The notes: generated by a model not told the origin, from the sequence alone. Positions 13,637 to 28,186 are shown, counted from the first letter of the stretch. The stretch is DNA of 64,000 bases from Apostichopus japonicus (GCF_037975245.1 NC_092581.1:16867303-16931302), one strand, 5' to 3'. Numbers and translations: made by a program.

Positions 13637-16600
13637 ACAGCTATCATTGTTACCATATACTGACGTAGTCCCAGAGATACAAGATCACCGTTACAAGAGC
13701 TATATATACCGTAGGTCCTTTAACTTTCAACAAAAATCATTATTTCTTTATGTGTAAATGCCAGAAAGCATTTAAGTTCCGGTATCCAACTTTTGTGTTT
13801 TAAGATATTTTGACGACCTAATTAAATGATAATATTCTCTATAAATTTCCATAACATAATTAACAAACCGAGAAACTGTGCATTCCTCAGATTTCCGTTT
13901 TTAGAGCATCGAAAATAGAGAAGGAATTTTCAGTTTGCTATATAACTATAGTTACATAAAATTATTTCATTAATGTTTAGCGTATCTTTAATTGGAAAAA
14001 GTGGACAGGCAGCACATTTAAATACACCAGGAATAATGGATATACAACTGACAGGAGGTAATTTATGTAACCCGTACCCTTTTTCAAACTTAAATATTAC
14101 GGTAATATTGTCCTTAATAATTCACAAGGAACAGCGGCTTGCAAGTTCTCGTTTCACTTACCTTTTATTAAGAATTAAGTTGACCATAAACTGAGCAAAT
14201 TCCACTGAAGGTTATTTTAAATCAGTTTCTATTCATCTTTGTACTTCCAATTAAACTAATTCAAATTAATTTCAGTAAATACAATTGTTTCTAAACAAAT
14301 AGATATTGTACAATACATAAAAATGCGAGAGGAACGCAAACGTTGCAAGTAACGCACCACCCCCCCCCCCCCCTCACCAAACAAGGAGTAAAGAGTAAAA
14401 CTATTAATATCACCTGACTCTTCAAGTGATGTTGTTATATACGGGATGGGATATAGGGGTGTTTGAACCAGGCGGATTTTACACATTGTTTAATCTACAA
14501 GCAGTGTGCTCATTGATAAGATCGTATACCGGAGCCAGTAACCTCCTTCATAAATCATATATTTTTCATCCATCCTCACACCTGAGGACACTCACCTCTT
14601 AGTACTTGCCGCGATTTATTTGTTTTGCCTACGACCGGTCGGTCAACCTAACCCTGCACCTTGATGGTATTTCTATTTACAAGACATCGTAAATTAATTG
14701 ATGGAAGGTTTCTATATACAGGTACGATGACGTCTTAAAGGAACAGGACAAAGACGGTCCTAGAAATGTCTAGACTTAAAAACTAAATTAGCAAAAAAGG
14801 TCGGTACCTGTCAAGCCTCCAAATATAAAATAAATCTTGCTACAACATTTCAACGTATTTCCCTGTATAGGCTCTGAGCTCCTTGCATATATAGTTGCAG
14901 ATTCGGGGTAAAAATTGAGCAATGCTAAGTTATACGGATGTTAGCGAGGGTTTGAATACATTTATATTGCTGTAAATACTATCGATGCATCATGGGAAAC
15001 GTTCGTTAATCACGTCACTGCATGTACCGTAGTTCTCCGACCCTCCTCAAGCACCGAAAGTATTTGATTGATGTATGCAAATTATCATTGATTAATTCTA
15101 TTATAAGAAATATGTGACTTTTTTAGACACACACAATGTAAATTTTTGTTATATTATGTATATCAGTATATTGACCTCTGATGATATTTGACCTCCAGCA
15201 AAAACAACAAGGATGTTCAATGAATGATCAATATCGACGAGTCACGTGTCTAGTTTATAACATCTGTCAACATTTCCCTTTCTGGAGACATCATACATAC
15301 ATGGAAGCTATAGCCACTGCACAGACATACCCAGGGTGGCCTGTCCAGATGAGACAAGAATCCAAAAACACGTACCGCTCTTTTATCCAGTCATATATAG
15401 ATGTGGATGTACAATCTAACTGTGCAATTAGATTAAACATTAATCCATTATCCCACAAACATGAATGGAATAGAACATTATTAAGCATAAGAAAAATGTT
15501 TTGTGAAATATTGCTCTCAATTTCTACGTTTTTCTGTAGTCACTTTCGAGATTCTCAACAGGACATTTTTTTTCTTTTGCCCCATCCATAACCGTTGCGA
15601 GCAACCTCCTTCAGGCGCTTTATTGCATTAAAACTAAATTTTGCTGTCGGTGAAGAACGCACGAAGCATGTTTAGTCGAACGAGAGACAGACACTGGTTG
15701 TAAAGCTGCAAGCAGCCTCAATTACACGGCAATTAATTCGCTGTCAAATACCATTGATAGGAGCTTCCATGCGGTAGGCACGTCACAAGCGTAGCGAACT
15801 GACAACTATACCATGTTAATGCAGATTATAATACAAGTCCTTGATGCTTATACAAAGTAACTTTAACAACAAAGACACACTAAAGATACACTTATTTGTT
15901 AAGTCTGCTTCCCCCTCTGTTAATAGAATATTGTATTGAATTGTTAACCGGTATACCCATGCTATTGCTTCTGATACAGTCACGCAATTGTATCTAGCAA
16001 AAGTGAGTGAAGTATTTGAACCCAGGGGCGGTGTTTTCTTACTGATGCAAAACAAAAATGGTTAAAAAATCACTTTTTCTTTCTTTCTTTCTGTCCGTCT
16101 TCTGTTTTTTTTTGTTTTTTTTTTAGTAAATGGGTATCTGTTTCATTTACCAGCCGTTCTTGTTTCAGGTGAACGCGTGGCGACGATTTCCCGAACCATG
16201 GTAAGGCACAAAAGAGGCAGCCCATCAGATGGGTCAGTTTACCACACAAACATACAGTAACCTGTAATACGCGCGTGTAAGCTTTACGCAAACTAATTTC
16301 TCTGATTAAAAAGTGAGCTGTAAATCTAGATTAACCTACCCGTAGAAACAGAGAACAAGTAAACGATTTCCAGACTATTAATCATTTTTAGGTAATTAAT
16401 GTCGAATTATATGAAATTAAAATATACTTAGAAACGGTAACAAACCTGTCGAAAAATAACAAAATCCGACGGATGATATTACCGATTGTAAAATATGTAG
16501 CTTATAGGTTAAAAAAAAATGTTTTTTTTTTTTATTGCTTTAAAGATTTTAATTAAAAGCTGTGCCGTTTTGTGACAAATAACCGGTCAATTATATTGAT

Positions 16601-19600
16601 TGTTAAAAGATGTGTTTCACAGACAAATTAATCTTTGTCACCAGCTATGTACAAGGACATCTGTACATAAATATTATAAAGTTTCATCAGATTTAAATCA
16701 CATAAACGGGAACTGTTTTTCAGAACAAAAGCTAAAACTGTTTAGGCCGTCCTTCGTCAGTTATTTTCTTAATTTGATTGAAATTATATTTCGACAAAAA
16801 TATAGTAATGAACCATACGGCATGATGTACGGCCGTGACTTTTCAGCAAAACTGACCCGAATTTCCAACGTCGCTTATAAAATAATGTCTATATATATAT
16901 TCTCTATAGAACAACAATTGTAAAATTGTTTTAGTTAAACTTTTAAATTTGTTTCGTTAATTTTCCGAGACAAATTACAGTTATTACACCAGCTATACAG
17001 AACACCACGTTTAGCCCCAAGGTTATATCTTTTGCAGTTTTGGTAAAAGTGTTTTTTTTTTTTTTTTTTTTCGTAGCGGACAGCACTTACAATGAATGGG
17101 TTAAATAAAAGTTACATGCAACAGAAACAAGGCTCACGAAAGGAACGATTCAACTCGTCAGACGCGCGCATGCTTCTCATGAAAAGCTTCTATCTTGAAT
17201 TAATTAAATTAAGTTTCTTTCTATTGAATATTTGAATGTTTTATATTACCGGTATATATCAAGATATAATTTCCTTGTCCAAATGATTTTTTTCTCCTTT
17301 CATTTGTCGTATCAATATTTTATACAAATTTATCTGCTATTTATATTTGTTCTGGTACAATTAATTTGCTCAGGGTAATGCAAATATGGTTCTCATTTCT
17401 TCTCATGATTTTTTTCTCTTCGATATGGACAGGGCGGACAGTACAAGTAATGGGAGGGTTAGGGGAGCTGGCCGAAATCTCGGGGGGGGGGGGCTTAAGC
17501 TATAGGTAATCGAGTCTAGCCTCATCAGCCCTCAAACTATAACATACTCGGGATAAATAACAATAAAACATTGACTAAGCAATAAATAACAATCCTACCA
17601 CCCCCCCCCCACCCTCTCCTCCCAGCTCCCACACATGTCTTCAAAAAATATTCAAAAATGTATACGGGTGTAGTACTAAACATCCTTTTTGTATCATTAA
17701 GTAAATATGCAATTCAACACTAAACGTTGATATTAAGCCTATATTACGTGTGAAAACTAGACATACAGGCATGTAGGGAGTTGCTATAGAGTAGCAGCTC
17801 CCTGCTACATGGGAAGAAGCTATAGTCTTGTCTCAATTATGGCCACTTTCTTCCCTTTTATTTTCTTTTTCATTAAGGGAACGTTTAAAGTGGACACCAA
17901 GAAACAGGTTTATTACACATTAGGGTGTTTTATAGTGCAGGGGTACTAGTCTGTCATCCTTGATGACGTAACCTAAGGGTGGGCTACTACAAGAGCAAGA
18001 AATAATATAGATGTCTATAAGGAATTAACAATTATTGGTTCTTTGTGAGACTAAGTAAGTGTGAATATGTTATCAGAACCTCATGTTTAAAGTTAATGAG
18101 CATGCATGATAACGTCGTTAATACAGAGTGAAGACCCATGCATATATGTCCATAACATTTCTACCACACACATAATAACAAGAATATCCGCCCGTAACGG
18201 AATTGGGAGTAGTAGTGATCCTGGCAAATTTTATATACTTAGATTTGCGATTCTCTTTCAAATATTTTCAGTATTTTCTTTACATTTCATTCGCGAAGTA
18301 TCTCGTAAATGATTGGACTATCCGTGACAAGGAATCTTTAAAGTCACGACCTTTCGTTTCTTCAAGTTATAACTCATTTTTTTTTTTTTCACTGCTCGAT
18401 TCAAACTTGCGTGATGTGTGTGTGTGTGTGTGTCATAAGACAGGGTGGGCCAGTAAAATAGAATGTGGAAGAAGGTGAGAGTATAGCTTGCAAGCCGCAG
18501 TTTAGTCGCGAAAAATGATAGTAAAAGTCCAATTTGAAACGTAGTTGGACGATTTAGACGATGAAATGGATAAAATAGCTTGATTTATTGTGATAGCTGG
18601 ATAGTTATTTATGGCCTGTAATGACCGCTAGTGACAAATAATACACAACGTGAATTATGAGCGACTCTCGATTTGCGACAAGTAGGACATTAAAGCAACG
18701 TGTTTAATTATATACGCGCACCCACCGCCGAGCAGACGCAACAACAATGTATGACATATAATGTATACAGGCTCAGGTTATGATTTTGACAGTGAAGTTT
18801 GCAAGTTTGAATACGACATAACAGGTTCTGCTCTGTCGTTTGAAACTAACTGCGAAGCTCATTAAAAGCGAGTAATTAGCTAGAGCCATTAGATTGAAAG
18901 AATCAATCTCTTATTCCTTGTTTTTATTCAATTCACATTCGTACATTAATGATAATTATTTATTGAACTGTATTACATAACGGTTAAGGAAGACGATTAA
19001 GCAGTCTAACATCGCCATATGCATGACCCGTAGATATTCAGTCGAATCTGTTTATAGCTCCATGGTCGAATCAACTGATGCAAAAAGTATATAAGAATAT
19101 AATATATTTTTACAATATAAAAGTTGGTGTGCGGAAATGAGTAATTTTATTTGGTTCAACCATTAATATATAAAGTAAACCTCTACAACAATACCTGCGG
19201 TTAATGTAAGAATAAGCATATGGTTTACTACGAGTATACAGTATAGGCAGTGTGATGACCTATAACTATATAAATTCATTTAGTGGTAAGTATAGGCATG
19301 GACTGCTGCATGTAAGCTTTCAACGTAAGCGAGGATGGCTCTCGTTAGTATAATCATGGATGGTGTAAAATACAAGTATGATTGGTTGTAAATACTAGCA
19401 TGGATGGTTTGTATGAGTACCGTATGAATAGCTGTATAGAGGTTTGAATGTGTTATAAGTTTAGCCGTGAGGATAACACCGGTTCGCTGTAACCTTAGTT
19501 TAATTACAGTTGACTGAGAATATTAATATACTTTACTGTAAGTATCACTGACCACGTTATGCGTAGTTACAGTTTGAATAAGTATGACATACTGTAAGTA

Positions 19601-21904
19601 TACCCATGGCTGGCTGTAAGTATAACTACTAGGCTGATATCGAATACTGTCTCTGGTCCGTTTATCTGGGACAGTGGTGTAACGGCACATCGTATCCTTG
19701 CACATTGCACATTAGTTCAGTAAGCCACCTATATTTCTTTAAGGCCGGGACGGTTGCAGAGTTATGCGACAACTCGCATTGACACCTGGATGGGTGGCTT
19801 AACCCGCACAGTTGAAGAGTACCGCTAACTTCTAAGCGGTAGTAGTTACTATGGCAATCGTACAACACCCGTATGCGTTTACCTGTACAGGCGCACGCTT
19901 ATTGTGTTATGTGCAAAGTGGGCCTATGCCTATATAAATGGAGGCAAACAAGAGTAAGGTATCTTTGTAGGCTGAGAGGTAACCAATGATGATGATGATG
20001 GTGATGATATACTGATATATTCTGCATCATCGCCATGCCTCTGATGGAGAACCTTGCTTGACGTTACTTGATAAAGTGTTTATGTCGACCCTGATTTTGT
20101 CTCATAAACTGACCAATGGACAAATGACATTTATGACTTTAAATTATGACCGCTAGATCGGTGTTGGTTATTTATTCGTTTGTAGAACCTTGCTCATGTG
20201 TTTAACTCCAAAACGTTTTCAACCGTCCCCAAAAAGCTGGAAGGAAACGGTGGTTGTTACAAAAACACACACATGACAAGATTACGACCCTACCTCGGTC
20301 AAATAAATGTCACTTGGCAGTGATGGAGACGATAATAGTTTAGTACTCTTTGGAGGTCATGGGTTAAACTGTTGCGTGGGGCTGCGCTTTCTGATACTTC
20401 CTAACATAGATCTATTAAGAAAAATGACAAAATAGTGTCAGGGATTCGTCGGTAACCCATCATGGGAAGGTGTGTTTTACATTCTCTAATTTCATACACT
20501 CAACTGAATATTATCTTAATTAACATTTATTATGAATGACCTGTTATATTGATTTCATGGTCTAGTTTCACGACGTTGTCAAAGATACTTCGCATACAGC
20601 CCTCTAATCGTTATATTTGGCAGAGGTTTTATTTAGGAAGTAGGGCCTATGTTCATACCATCTCTCAGTATATTTCATTGTATTGCGGATGGTGTTTTAA
20701 AGCTTCCAATTAAACAGCTAAGCAAGTCTCATAAATATCACTGAGAACGACTACATGCAGTTTTTTTTGTGTGGAAGTTCCCCCCCCCCCCTCCCGATGG
20801 TGTCGATGGGCTGGGTTTAGCTGGTATTTGAAAGTATGGTTTATATCCAACGTCATCGTTAGTGAAACTGTTCTCGAATCCAACGAGGAAGACATTACCG
20901 TGCTCGTGTACCTAATGAGGTCTCCCCACACCCCCTCCCCCACCTCATAATACCCTCTGTCATACACGCAGGCTCAAACAACACATAGACCTATGCTATA
21001 CAAGACTATATGTTTGTGATAACAATATAAAAGACTGAGGGGTAAGAGATATATCTAATAGCAGCTATACCTGGGTAGCAATCTGCACTGTGTGCGACGA
21101 TTGATCACTCACGTGACTTGAAGTTCAAAGGTTAATATAAACATGTCACCGATGACAAGGTTTGGAATTTGGGTTTTCCTCACGAGCAATCGTTAGTCAC
21201 CAGTCTGTAATGACCATAATGTAGAGGTGAATCCATATTTGTGTGAGCCACTCGAATACTGTTCTGGTTTAATTAAACCTCAATGTCTGCAGTTTGGCAA
21301 TAATCACGCAATAGTTCACTCTGTTTTTGCCTATAATCTTATGCAGTATTCTGATCCACGTTCGCTTCTAACACTGAAAATTAAGCAACATTTTATCATT
21401 ATACTCCAGATTTCAAAATCATAATTATAGCGAAAGTGACTAATATCCGTGCAGGACTCCCTTACAGTTTTGTGCAATATTTTGACTCATTAACAATCTG
21501 CATTATTTTCTTATTTTAAGCATTTTCTATGTCCACGGAGAACATAGTTTCGTTGAAAGTTGTATTCAATTTTTTACATTTTAAGCACACATCGCGAACT
21601 GTGAGCATTTGATCCAAATATTGATTTCATAATGAGCGCTGCTGAAAAGATATAGCTTACATTATACAAAGATGACAAATATGCGAAGTGACTACGGCTT
21701 CGCGAAGGAGGGAAACGTTTATATATTTTTTATGTAATGGGGGAGGGGGGGGGGGGAGAGGTGTGGGAGGGGTAAAGCTCATGAACTCTATGCATTACCT
21801 AGTGTAAACAAAAACTTGCATAGCTTTAGTGTGTTGTCTTATAGGTCAATGAAAATCGGCGGCGAGTTATTACGGAAACATTTTGGTATGTAATTGTAGC
21901 TATA
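13637..21904. other. Noncoding, with poly-C/G runs; no gene supported
   Basis: Poly-C at about 14359-14373, poly-T at about 17052-17071, poly-G at about 17482-17493 and 21738-21757, C-rich at about 20781-20792, (TG)n at about 18416-18433. The longest open frame (15181-15591, 136 residues) has no signal, domain or splice context that I recognise. Confidence 0.5.
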
Positions 21905-22190
21905 AGCCTCTCCTTGGCAAGTAAGTATACCCTATAGAAGCCTCTACTTGGCATGTAAGTATACCCTAAGCCTCTCCTTGGCATGTAAGTGTCACTTTAA
22001 GCCTCTACTTGGCATGCACGTGTACCTTAGCCTCTACTTGACATGTAAGTATACCCAAGCCTTTCCTTGGCCTGTAAGTATATCCAATCCTCTCTTGGGC
22101 ATGTAAGTATACCCAAGCCTCTCCTTGGCATTTAAGTGTACCTATGCCTCTCCTTGGCATGTAAGTGTACCCTAAGCTTCTCCTTACAAG
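21905..22190. repeat. About 28-30-bp degenerate minisatellite, roughly ten copies
   Basis: Units of the form AGCCTCTCCTTGGCATGT followed by AAGTATACCCTA repeat with substitutions and small length changes. Most units contain ATGTAAGT, which matches a splice donor consensus, but no exon is nearby. Confidence 0.85.
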
Positions 22191-23975
22191 TTTTCAACCC
22201 ATCTGAAGCATGATAAATATATTGGTATGAAACAGAAAAATGAAACGAACATCATTGTAATTTTATTTAAACATCATCTATACATTCTGAAGTGCACTTC
22301 GTGAACAAGTTCATAGAAATCAGAAATGATTAAATTCCTTATTCACATTTGTCGACAAAACTCGCGATGGTTTTGATGACCTTTAAAGCTCACTTAAACC
22401 TGCAATTCTTTTTAAGCAAACTTGGTAAATACTGGTCCATCTGAGAGTTGTTGTCAGCCTATTTTTTATATTTTTTTATCTTCATTCGTGTTTTAAAAAC
22501 AATTACTCGTTACACAATAGGAAGAGGTAGCAGAAGCGGAATGGGCAATAATATTCCATGGTCAACCAGCCCTCCCCCTCCCACCGCCCACCCCACCCCA
22601 CCACTTCACCCGTCCTCTGTGAGATGAGCACTTTACAAACTTCTAGTGGGAATGACATTAACTGCATTGAGTATGTGCGTTGTTGTCAGACACATGCATA
22701 ATTCGACCTCTCTATACTATAAGACAATGTTGAATTCCTTCACTTATGGAAATATATGATGCGCTATGTTATTTGTATAACTCATGATATAAGTAGGCTA
22801 AAACAGAGGGGTGCAACTGGATATATGGGGGAATGAGGGGGACATTTGAAAACCCTGTGTTTGCATGTTAAATGACATATTTAATAGAAGCAAATTCAAT
22901 CGTTTGGTAGTCCAGTAATTTGAAAGAACAAAGATGACGACGGTGGCTTGCAGTGGTCTCAAACAAGTATCGTATTGTTGACAATTTCTTTCCACGTTCG
23001 TAGTTTTCTTCGTATTAAGTCGAAAGTTTCCCATTACCGATATAACCGAAAAAGTTTCCATTAACACTTAAACGTCTATTATTTTGTATATCACTTTTAT
23101 TATCAAGAAAGGAACAATATGTTCACTATGAGTTTTACATTTCGATTTCATAGATATCTTTCAAATCTACATCATGTTCTCTTTTAAAGGCAATAAAAAG
23201 GTGTAAAGATTCCTAGAAATACCCCAGCCATGGTCCATTAACAGTCATAAAAAAAAATATCCATCAAAGCTTCTACCGCTATTAATTTAATTCATCAACA
23301 CATAATGACTGTATATGGGTAATAGTGTGTACATCAAGGTTGTCTTCCAAGGAGAACGAATCGAACGCTTCATTTAAAGTGAATGGAATTAATTTACAGA
23401 TGGTGTTAGGAGTTAAATGAAGAGAAGGTCTCTCGAAGAACATGTGAATTCCATTTAAACTATAGAATGAAAGTTGTCTTACTTTACAAGTTTTCTGGAA
23501 CGTGTATAATGCATGAATGTATACTATACATTTGCCGCGGTCGGTTAAAGAAAAGAAAGGTTTAACATTGTATTAGTTATGATGATTCTGTGATGCTATT
23601 GTGATCGTCTCCTCACCTTAGAACTGTAAAAGAGATATTTTGTCGAGATTATCTACCTCATAAGGGGGGTAATCCCTACTAATCGGACAATATATTTAAG
23701 GCATTGATGAATCAGTAGTCAGGAGTTATCAAAAGGTTACTTCTGGTCTTTCAAATTCTAATTTGGAACCGTAAATTTTAGTTTGTCTTTTTATGTAATA
23801 GGTACGTAATCTAACTTTCCTTGTGAAAACATTTACCTTCTTTTACTCGTTTTTTTTTTGAGATAACAATAACTGGAGTTGATTCCTTTCATGTTATTTC
23901 AAATATACTTCTTTTTTTTTTGTTCTTTTATAAATTGTAGTTTTTTAATTGTAGTTTCTGTTTTTGAAGCTGAGA
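22191..23975. other. Noncoding, nothing recognised
   Basis: A C-rich stretch at about 22569-22612 and ordinary AT-rich DNA. No gene or repeat family recognised. Confidence 0.55.
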
Positions 23976-24122
23976 GAAATATATATAGATATATATAGAG
24001 AATATATATATATAGAGAATATATATATATATAGAGAATATATATATATTCATATATATATATATTCTCTATATATATTCTCTATATATATCTCTATATA
24101 TATATATATATATGTTTATATG

Positions 24123-24205
<83 letters not shown>
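23976..24205. repeat. AT palindrome with AGAGAA/TTCTCT arms, then (TA)n
   Basis: Three TATAGAGAATATATAT blocks at about 23990-24040 are mirrored by TATATTCTCTATATA blocks at about 24062-24095, centred near 24050. Pure (TA)n follows to about 24205. The arms would pair as a hairpin of about 50 bp each. Confidence 0.8.
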
Positions 24206-24207
<2 letters not shown>

Positions 24208-26641
24208 TTTTTGTTCCTCAATTGATCAGTCGTATAGTGCCTTCCAAATCTACCGAGCTAATGCTCGCCAATTCTTTCAACATGGAATTTCATGAGCATG
24301 GAGCTTCTCAACCTCTCCCAGTCATTAAGGGGTGTTAAATCCAAGAGAATCTGGCTTTAAGTGAAAATATGCAATTTAAGTGAGTGGCTGGTTTACTTCG
24401 TCTTGCTGTTCGTACATGAGTGAACATTAGTGATTGCCCTTTGTTGCATAATACGGAACATATTACATTTAAACATATGTCGTTGCTCTAATAACAACCA
24501 CTATATAACTTTTCATACTTTGCTCCTTATTTCTGTACTGTTGTACTTAGGGAGGGATGGCGATGAGGTAGGGGGAGGGGAAAAAGGAATGGGGAAAGGG
24601 GTAGGGGGAAGGGGTAGGGGAAGGGATTGGGGAAAGGGAGGGCTAAGAGAAAACATCGCCCAGAGCATACAACAAACAGCGGAGTCAGCAAGTTAGTAAT
24701 ATCTAGTCATGGCTGGGAAGTTCTGAACAGAGACAAGGTTAAGTTCGATCCTTGCTCTGTTTGCCAGTACCTTTCATTTTTCCTTCACTGACGTCGATGA
24801 CTCTGAACTCTCAAAGGAGGCGTGGAGGCATGTACGCAAATGACTTATTGCGATATGCACGTGTTATTGTTAATTTTGCAGGCGTGCCCAATGTGGTCAG
24901 TGCTTAAGTATAAGAAACTTAGAGTACTTGCACGAGTAATTGTGGCAATCGGACGTGTAATTCTCATCATTGTTTATAATGATGACCAAATAAAAAAGGA
25001 AACTACGGACTAGAATGCAACGTTGAAACAGATGGGGGGGGGGGCGGGGGGATATATAGATAGTCATTATCATCTAGGATAGCCTGATTCATTGATGGAC
25101 ACATTATTATTTAGCCTGCAATTAGTCTGTGAAATATATGCTTGGAGTCTTTTTAGTTGTACCGAGAGAATTTTTTTTCTAAAGAACCAAAAATAAACTG
25201 AAATACGAATATTACTTACCGGTACTTTAACGTTAAGTATTGAGGAGATAAAGAACAAAACAGAGAGCAAAACTTACAAAAAAAATTGTTTAAGTAAGCG
25301 CTAATGTTGAATGCGTGTTTTTACCATGGTAACGTACGTTAATGTATTAAATACATCAGGAGCAAGTCAAAGACGGGAACTTTAGATTTTGTCAGTTGTT
25401 TATGTCGCCAGATGACTATATCATTGTATCTAACAACAAGAAAGGACGTGTTTGGCTCCTCCGATCTCGAATTAACAACCTGATCTGCCAGCCCGCTAGT
25501 CACGATTTTGATACAGTTCTTTTTTTAATTTTTGGTCAATTTAAACTCCCTTTAAATGCTCCTCTTATAACCTTGTAGCTGGTGCGAAGACGTTTTTCTT
25601 TCTTTAAATATGTACTCTCTAGCAGCGGAACCATTTTACGTTAATGAAGTAAATGTTAGGGATACCACGTTTTTTTTCCTGATAATTTCGGATTTGATTT
25701 GCTTCTTGGTTGCTTCGAATCAGCGAAGACAGATTTAGTGTACTCCTCAACTTAAACAAGCAAAGATATCATATAGTTATACACCGACAGAGACTTGTTA
25801 AATGTTCAACAACAAAAAAAATGAAGGAACTTACGAAGTCTCCGGCAAATAAACAGACGGGTGGCTGGCGTATTAAGTGCTCTGTTGATTTACGACATGA
25901 TTGTTTCGAAATTCTATACTCTCCAAATTTGAACTTCATGTTGTCGAATCCAGACTTCAGCTTAGAACACAAAACCAAGGTTCTGGCATAAGTTGTGTAA
26001 TGTTCAGCACTTGTGTAATGTTAAGTAGTTATATAGTGCTGAGTAGTTGTGTAATGTGTAACAGTTGTCAGTGGCGGTACCAGAAATTCCAAAGTGAAGG
26101 GGGTGAAAGGGGTTGAAGGGGAGGGGGGGGGGGGAGTGGGAGGTGATGATTTCAGCTTAGAATAGGGGGCGCTAAAAATTTGGAATTACAAAAACTTATT
26201 TGTATAAAGTGCACATAACGGGTAATGTTTTGATTAAACATCCTGTGTGGTTCAAGGCAAACCAAGGGTCGGTAGAATGTCCTATCGTATTATCACAGCA
26301 CCACCAAGGGAGTCACTCTTTTCTCAAACAATCGTGATATTTACTAATAAACCGTCTTGTAACCCTCTTCGATGTTAAACACTCTCGTTTTATTTTCAAA
26401 ATTTCCAGGCTATGTTTTCATGATTTTGTAAGTAACATTTTGTGATAATCATTTGTAGGTTGGCTGAAGACGGTAAACCCATGATAGACCTGTGTGGGAT
26501 TCTGTCAACTTAATTCCTACACATTTGTTTTCCTTTGTTCCATAAGAAGGTGAATCGTCCATTTCGTGCGGAGGGGATATTTATATACCGTGATATCCTG
26601 TCGGAGTTGTGATAAGGGAACAGATCATGTGTTCACGAATA
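24206..26641. other. Noncoding, with a G-rich strand at 24550-24642 and poly-G runs
   Basis: 24550-24642 is a purine strand with many runs of three to five G spaced by one to five bases, a good G-quadruplex candidate. Poly-G also at about 25034-25051 and 26122-26133. The sequence from about 26069, CAGTGGCGGTACCAG, looks like the end of an interspersed repeat, but no partner end was found. Confidence 0.5.
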
Positions 26642-27091
26642 TGGCAAGCCACGTGGGACAAATACCGCAGAATATATATCCGCGTATTAATTTGAATATA
26701 TACGCGTATTAATTCGAAAATATATACGCGTATATATTATTTGCCAATCATAAAGCCGTAAATATATCCGCGTATTAATTCCAATATAAACCCATATTAA
26801 TTCGTATTCATATGAGGATAAATTCGAATACATATAAAGATTAATTCGAATACATACACGTAAGTCATGCTGTTGTCTAGATTGACTACGTTTGGCCTGG
26901 GTGTACGTCAATAGATACTAACTTTGCAAAGACTCACTTATTGCACTGGCGAGGCTACAATGTATAGGTGAAAGCTATAAGACATGCCAGTTATTGTCTG
27001 GTTTAATACGCGAATATTCGAATTAATACGCGTATATATTCGTATTAATACGCGGATATATTATGCGGTGTTTGTCCCATATGGCTTGCCA
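26642..27091. mobile_element. MITE-like DNA transposon with long terminal inverted repeats
   Basis: The left end TGGCAAGCCACGTGGGACAA and the right end (read in reverse complement) TGGCAAGCCATATGGGACAA match and continue as inverted repeats for about 90 bp with few differences. TA flanks both ends (26640-26641 and 27092-27093), as expected for a TA target duplication. The inside carries further copies of an ATTAATACGCGTATATAT motif on both strands. At 450 bp with no protein it is non-autonomous; TA duplication fits the Tc1/mariner group or similar, but the superfamily is not certain. Confidence 0.8.
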
Positions 27092-28186
27092 TACACGTAA
27101 AATATATGTATGCTCAATGATGTGTAAAAAGAGTTTGTCTCACATGTCGCACCACGAAGCAATCAGTGTCGAAAACAGAATGTATGGAACAAAGGTGACG
27201 TCACATTGAGAGGGGATACTAGCCTATACGACCCATATACGTCATCGTTTCTCGGCCAATCAGAATTCAGTAACCGTATGCCTTATGTCGTATGTACAGG
27301 AAATTGTAAGAGACATATCAGGTACGTGACCAATACCACACCGACAATGATTAACAAAATATAGCAAGGGAATTGTCATCTTTTGTGTATGGGGCATAGG
27401 AGGCATACTGCCGTCATGAAATTGGGCACCGCCGATAGAAAGCGCCATAATGTATGGGGAAACAGAGGGAACACTACAAGCTTCTGAAGGAGGTGTACAG
27501 TGATCGTCTGAATAGGGCCAGAAGTTCTTCAAGCCATTCCACATTTTATTTGAATGAAAGGCGCCACCTATTTGTTGGTTTAGTCGGGGTTCTCGCAAGA
27601 CCGCACCGAGGTATTGTCAATCTTGCCCCCCCCCCGCCCGTCTCTCCTTTACCCAACCACTACCATTGTTTTTAGTCCAGTAATAACCAATAGTTCCTAT
27701 CTTGTAAATGAATTAAAGAAGGTAAACCTGTTTTCGGTGGAATATATTTCATCTAGTGATAACGTCGACAGCAATGACCTAAATTGGAGTAACAAATTTA
27801 AACTTCCTTCTAAATTCGACGGAAATGTAATAATCATAGTCGTAGAAGCCCAATTCGATTTTTGGGGGGGGGGGGGTCGGGGGGGGTTGGGGCTGTAACG
27901 GCTTGCCCGAAAAATAAAACCAAAATTTTTCGCGCGCTCCGCCGCGTTCAACATCTTAATGTACATATCATATAGGCATGCATCGGTTATTACATCGCAT
28001 GCCAAGTACGTACAATCATTTGCCGTGTTATTATACCCTTCCATATTGGTTATCATTTTTGGGGAAGTCGTTACAATAATAATGATAATAATATCAGTTT
28101 AACCATTGAAAAAACACGTTCCAATTTATTTTTCTTTCAGTGGGCTCCCGAAAAATTATCAGCATATTACCCCTCCCCCCAGCCCC
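27092..28186. other. Noncoding, with poly-C/poly-G tracts
   Basis: C-rich at about 27627-27638 and G-rich at about 27864-27892. A TTTTTCGCGCGCTCCGC stretch near 27928 looks like part of an interspersed repeat. No gene supported. Confidence 0.5.

Noticed and set aside
15181-15591. 136-residue open frame
   Set aside because: Longest unspliced frame outside the lectin gene, but no recognisable domain, signal or splice context; consistent with chance.
24720-24800. B-box-like GTTCGATCC (second SINE)
   Set aside because: No A box at the right distance and no tail; a chance match is likely.
26069-26140. hAT-like terminus CAGTGGCGG
   Set aside because: No matching inverted end or target duplication was found nearby, so no element can be drawn.
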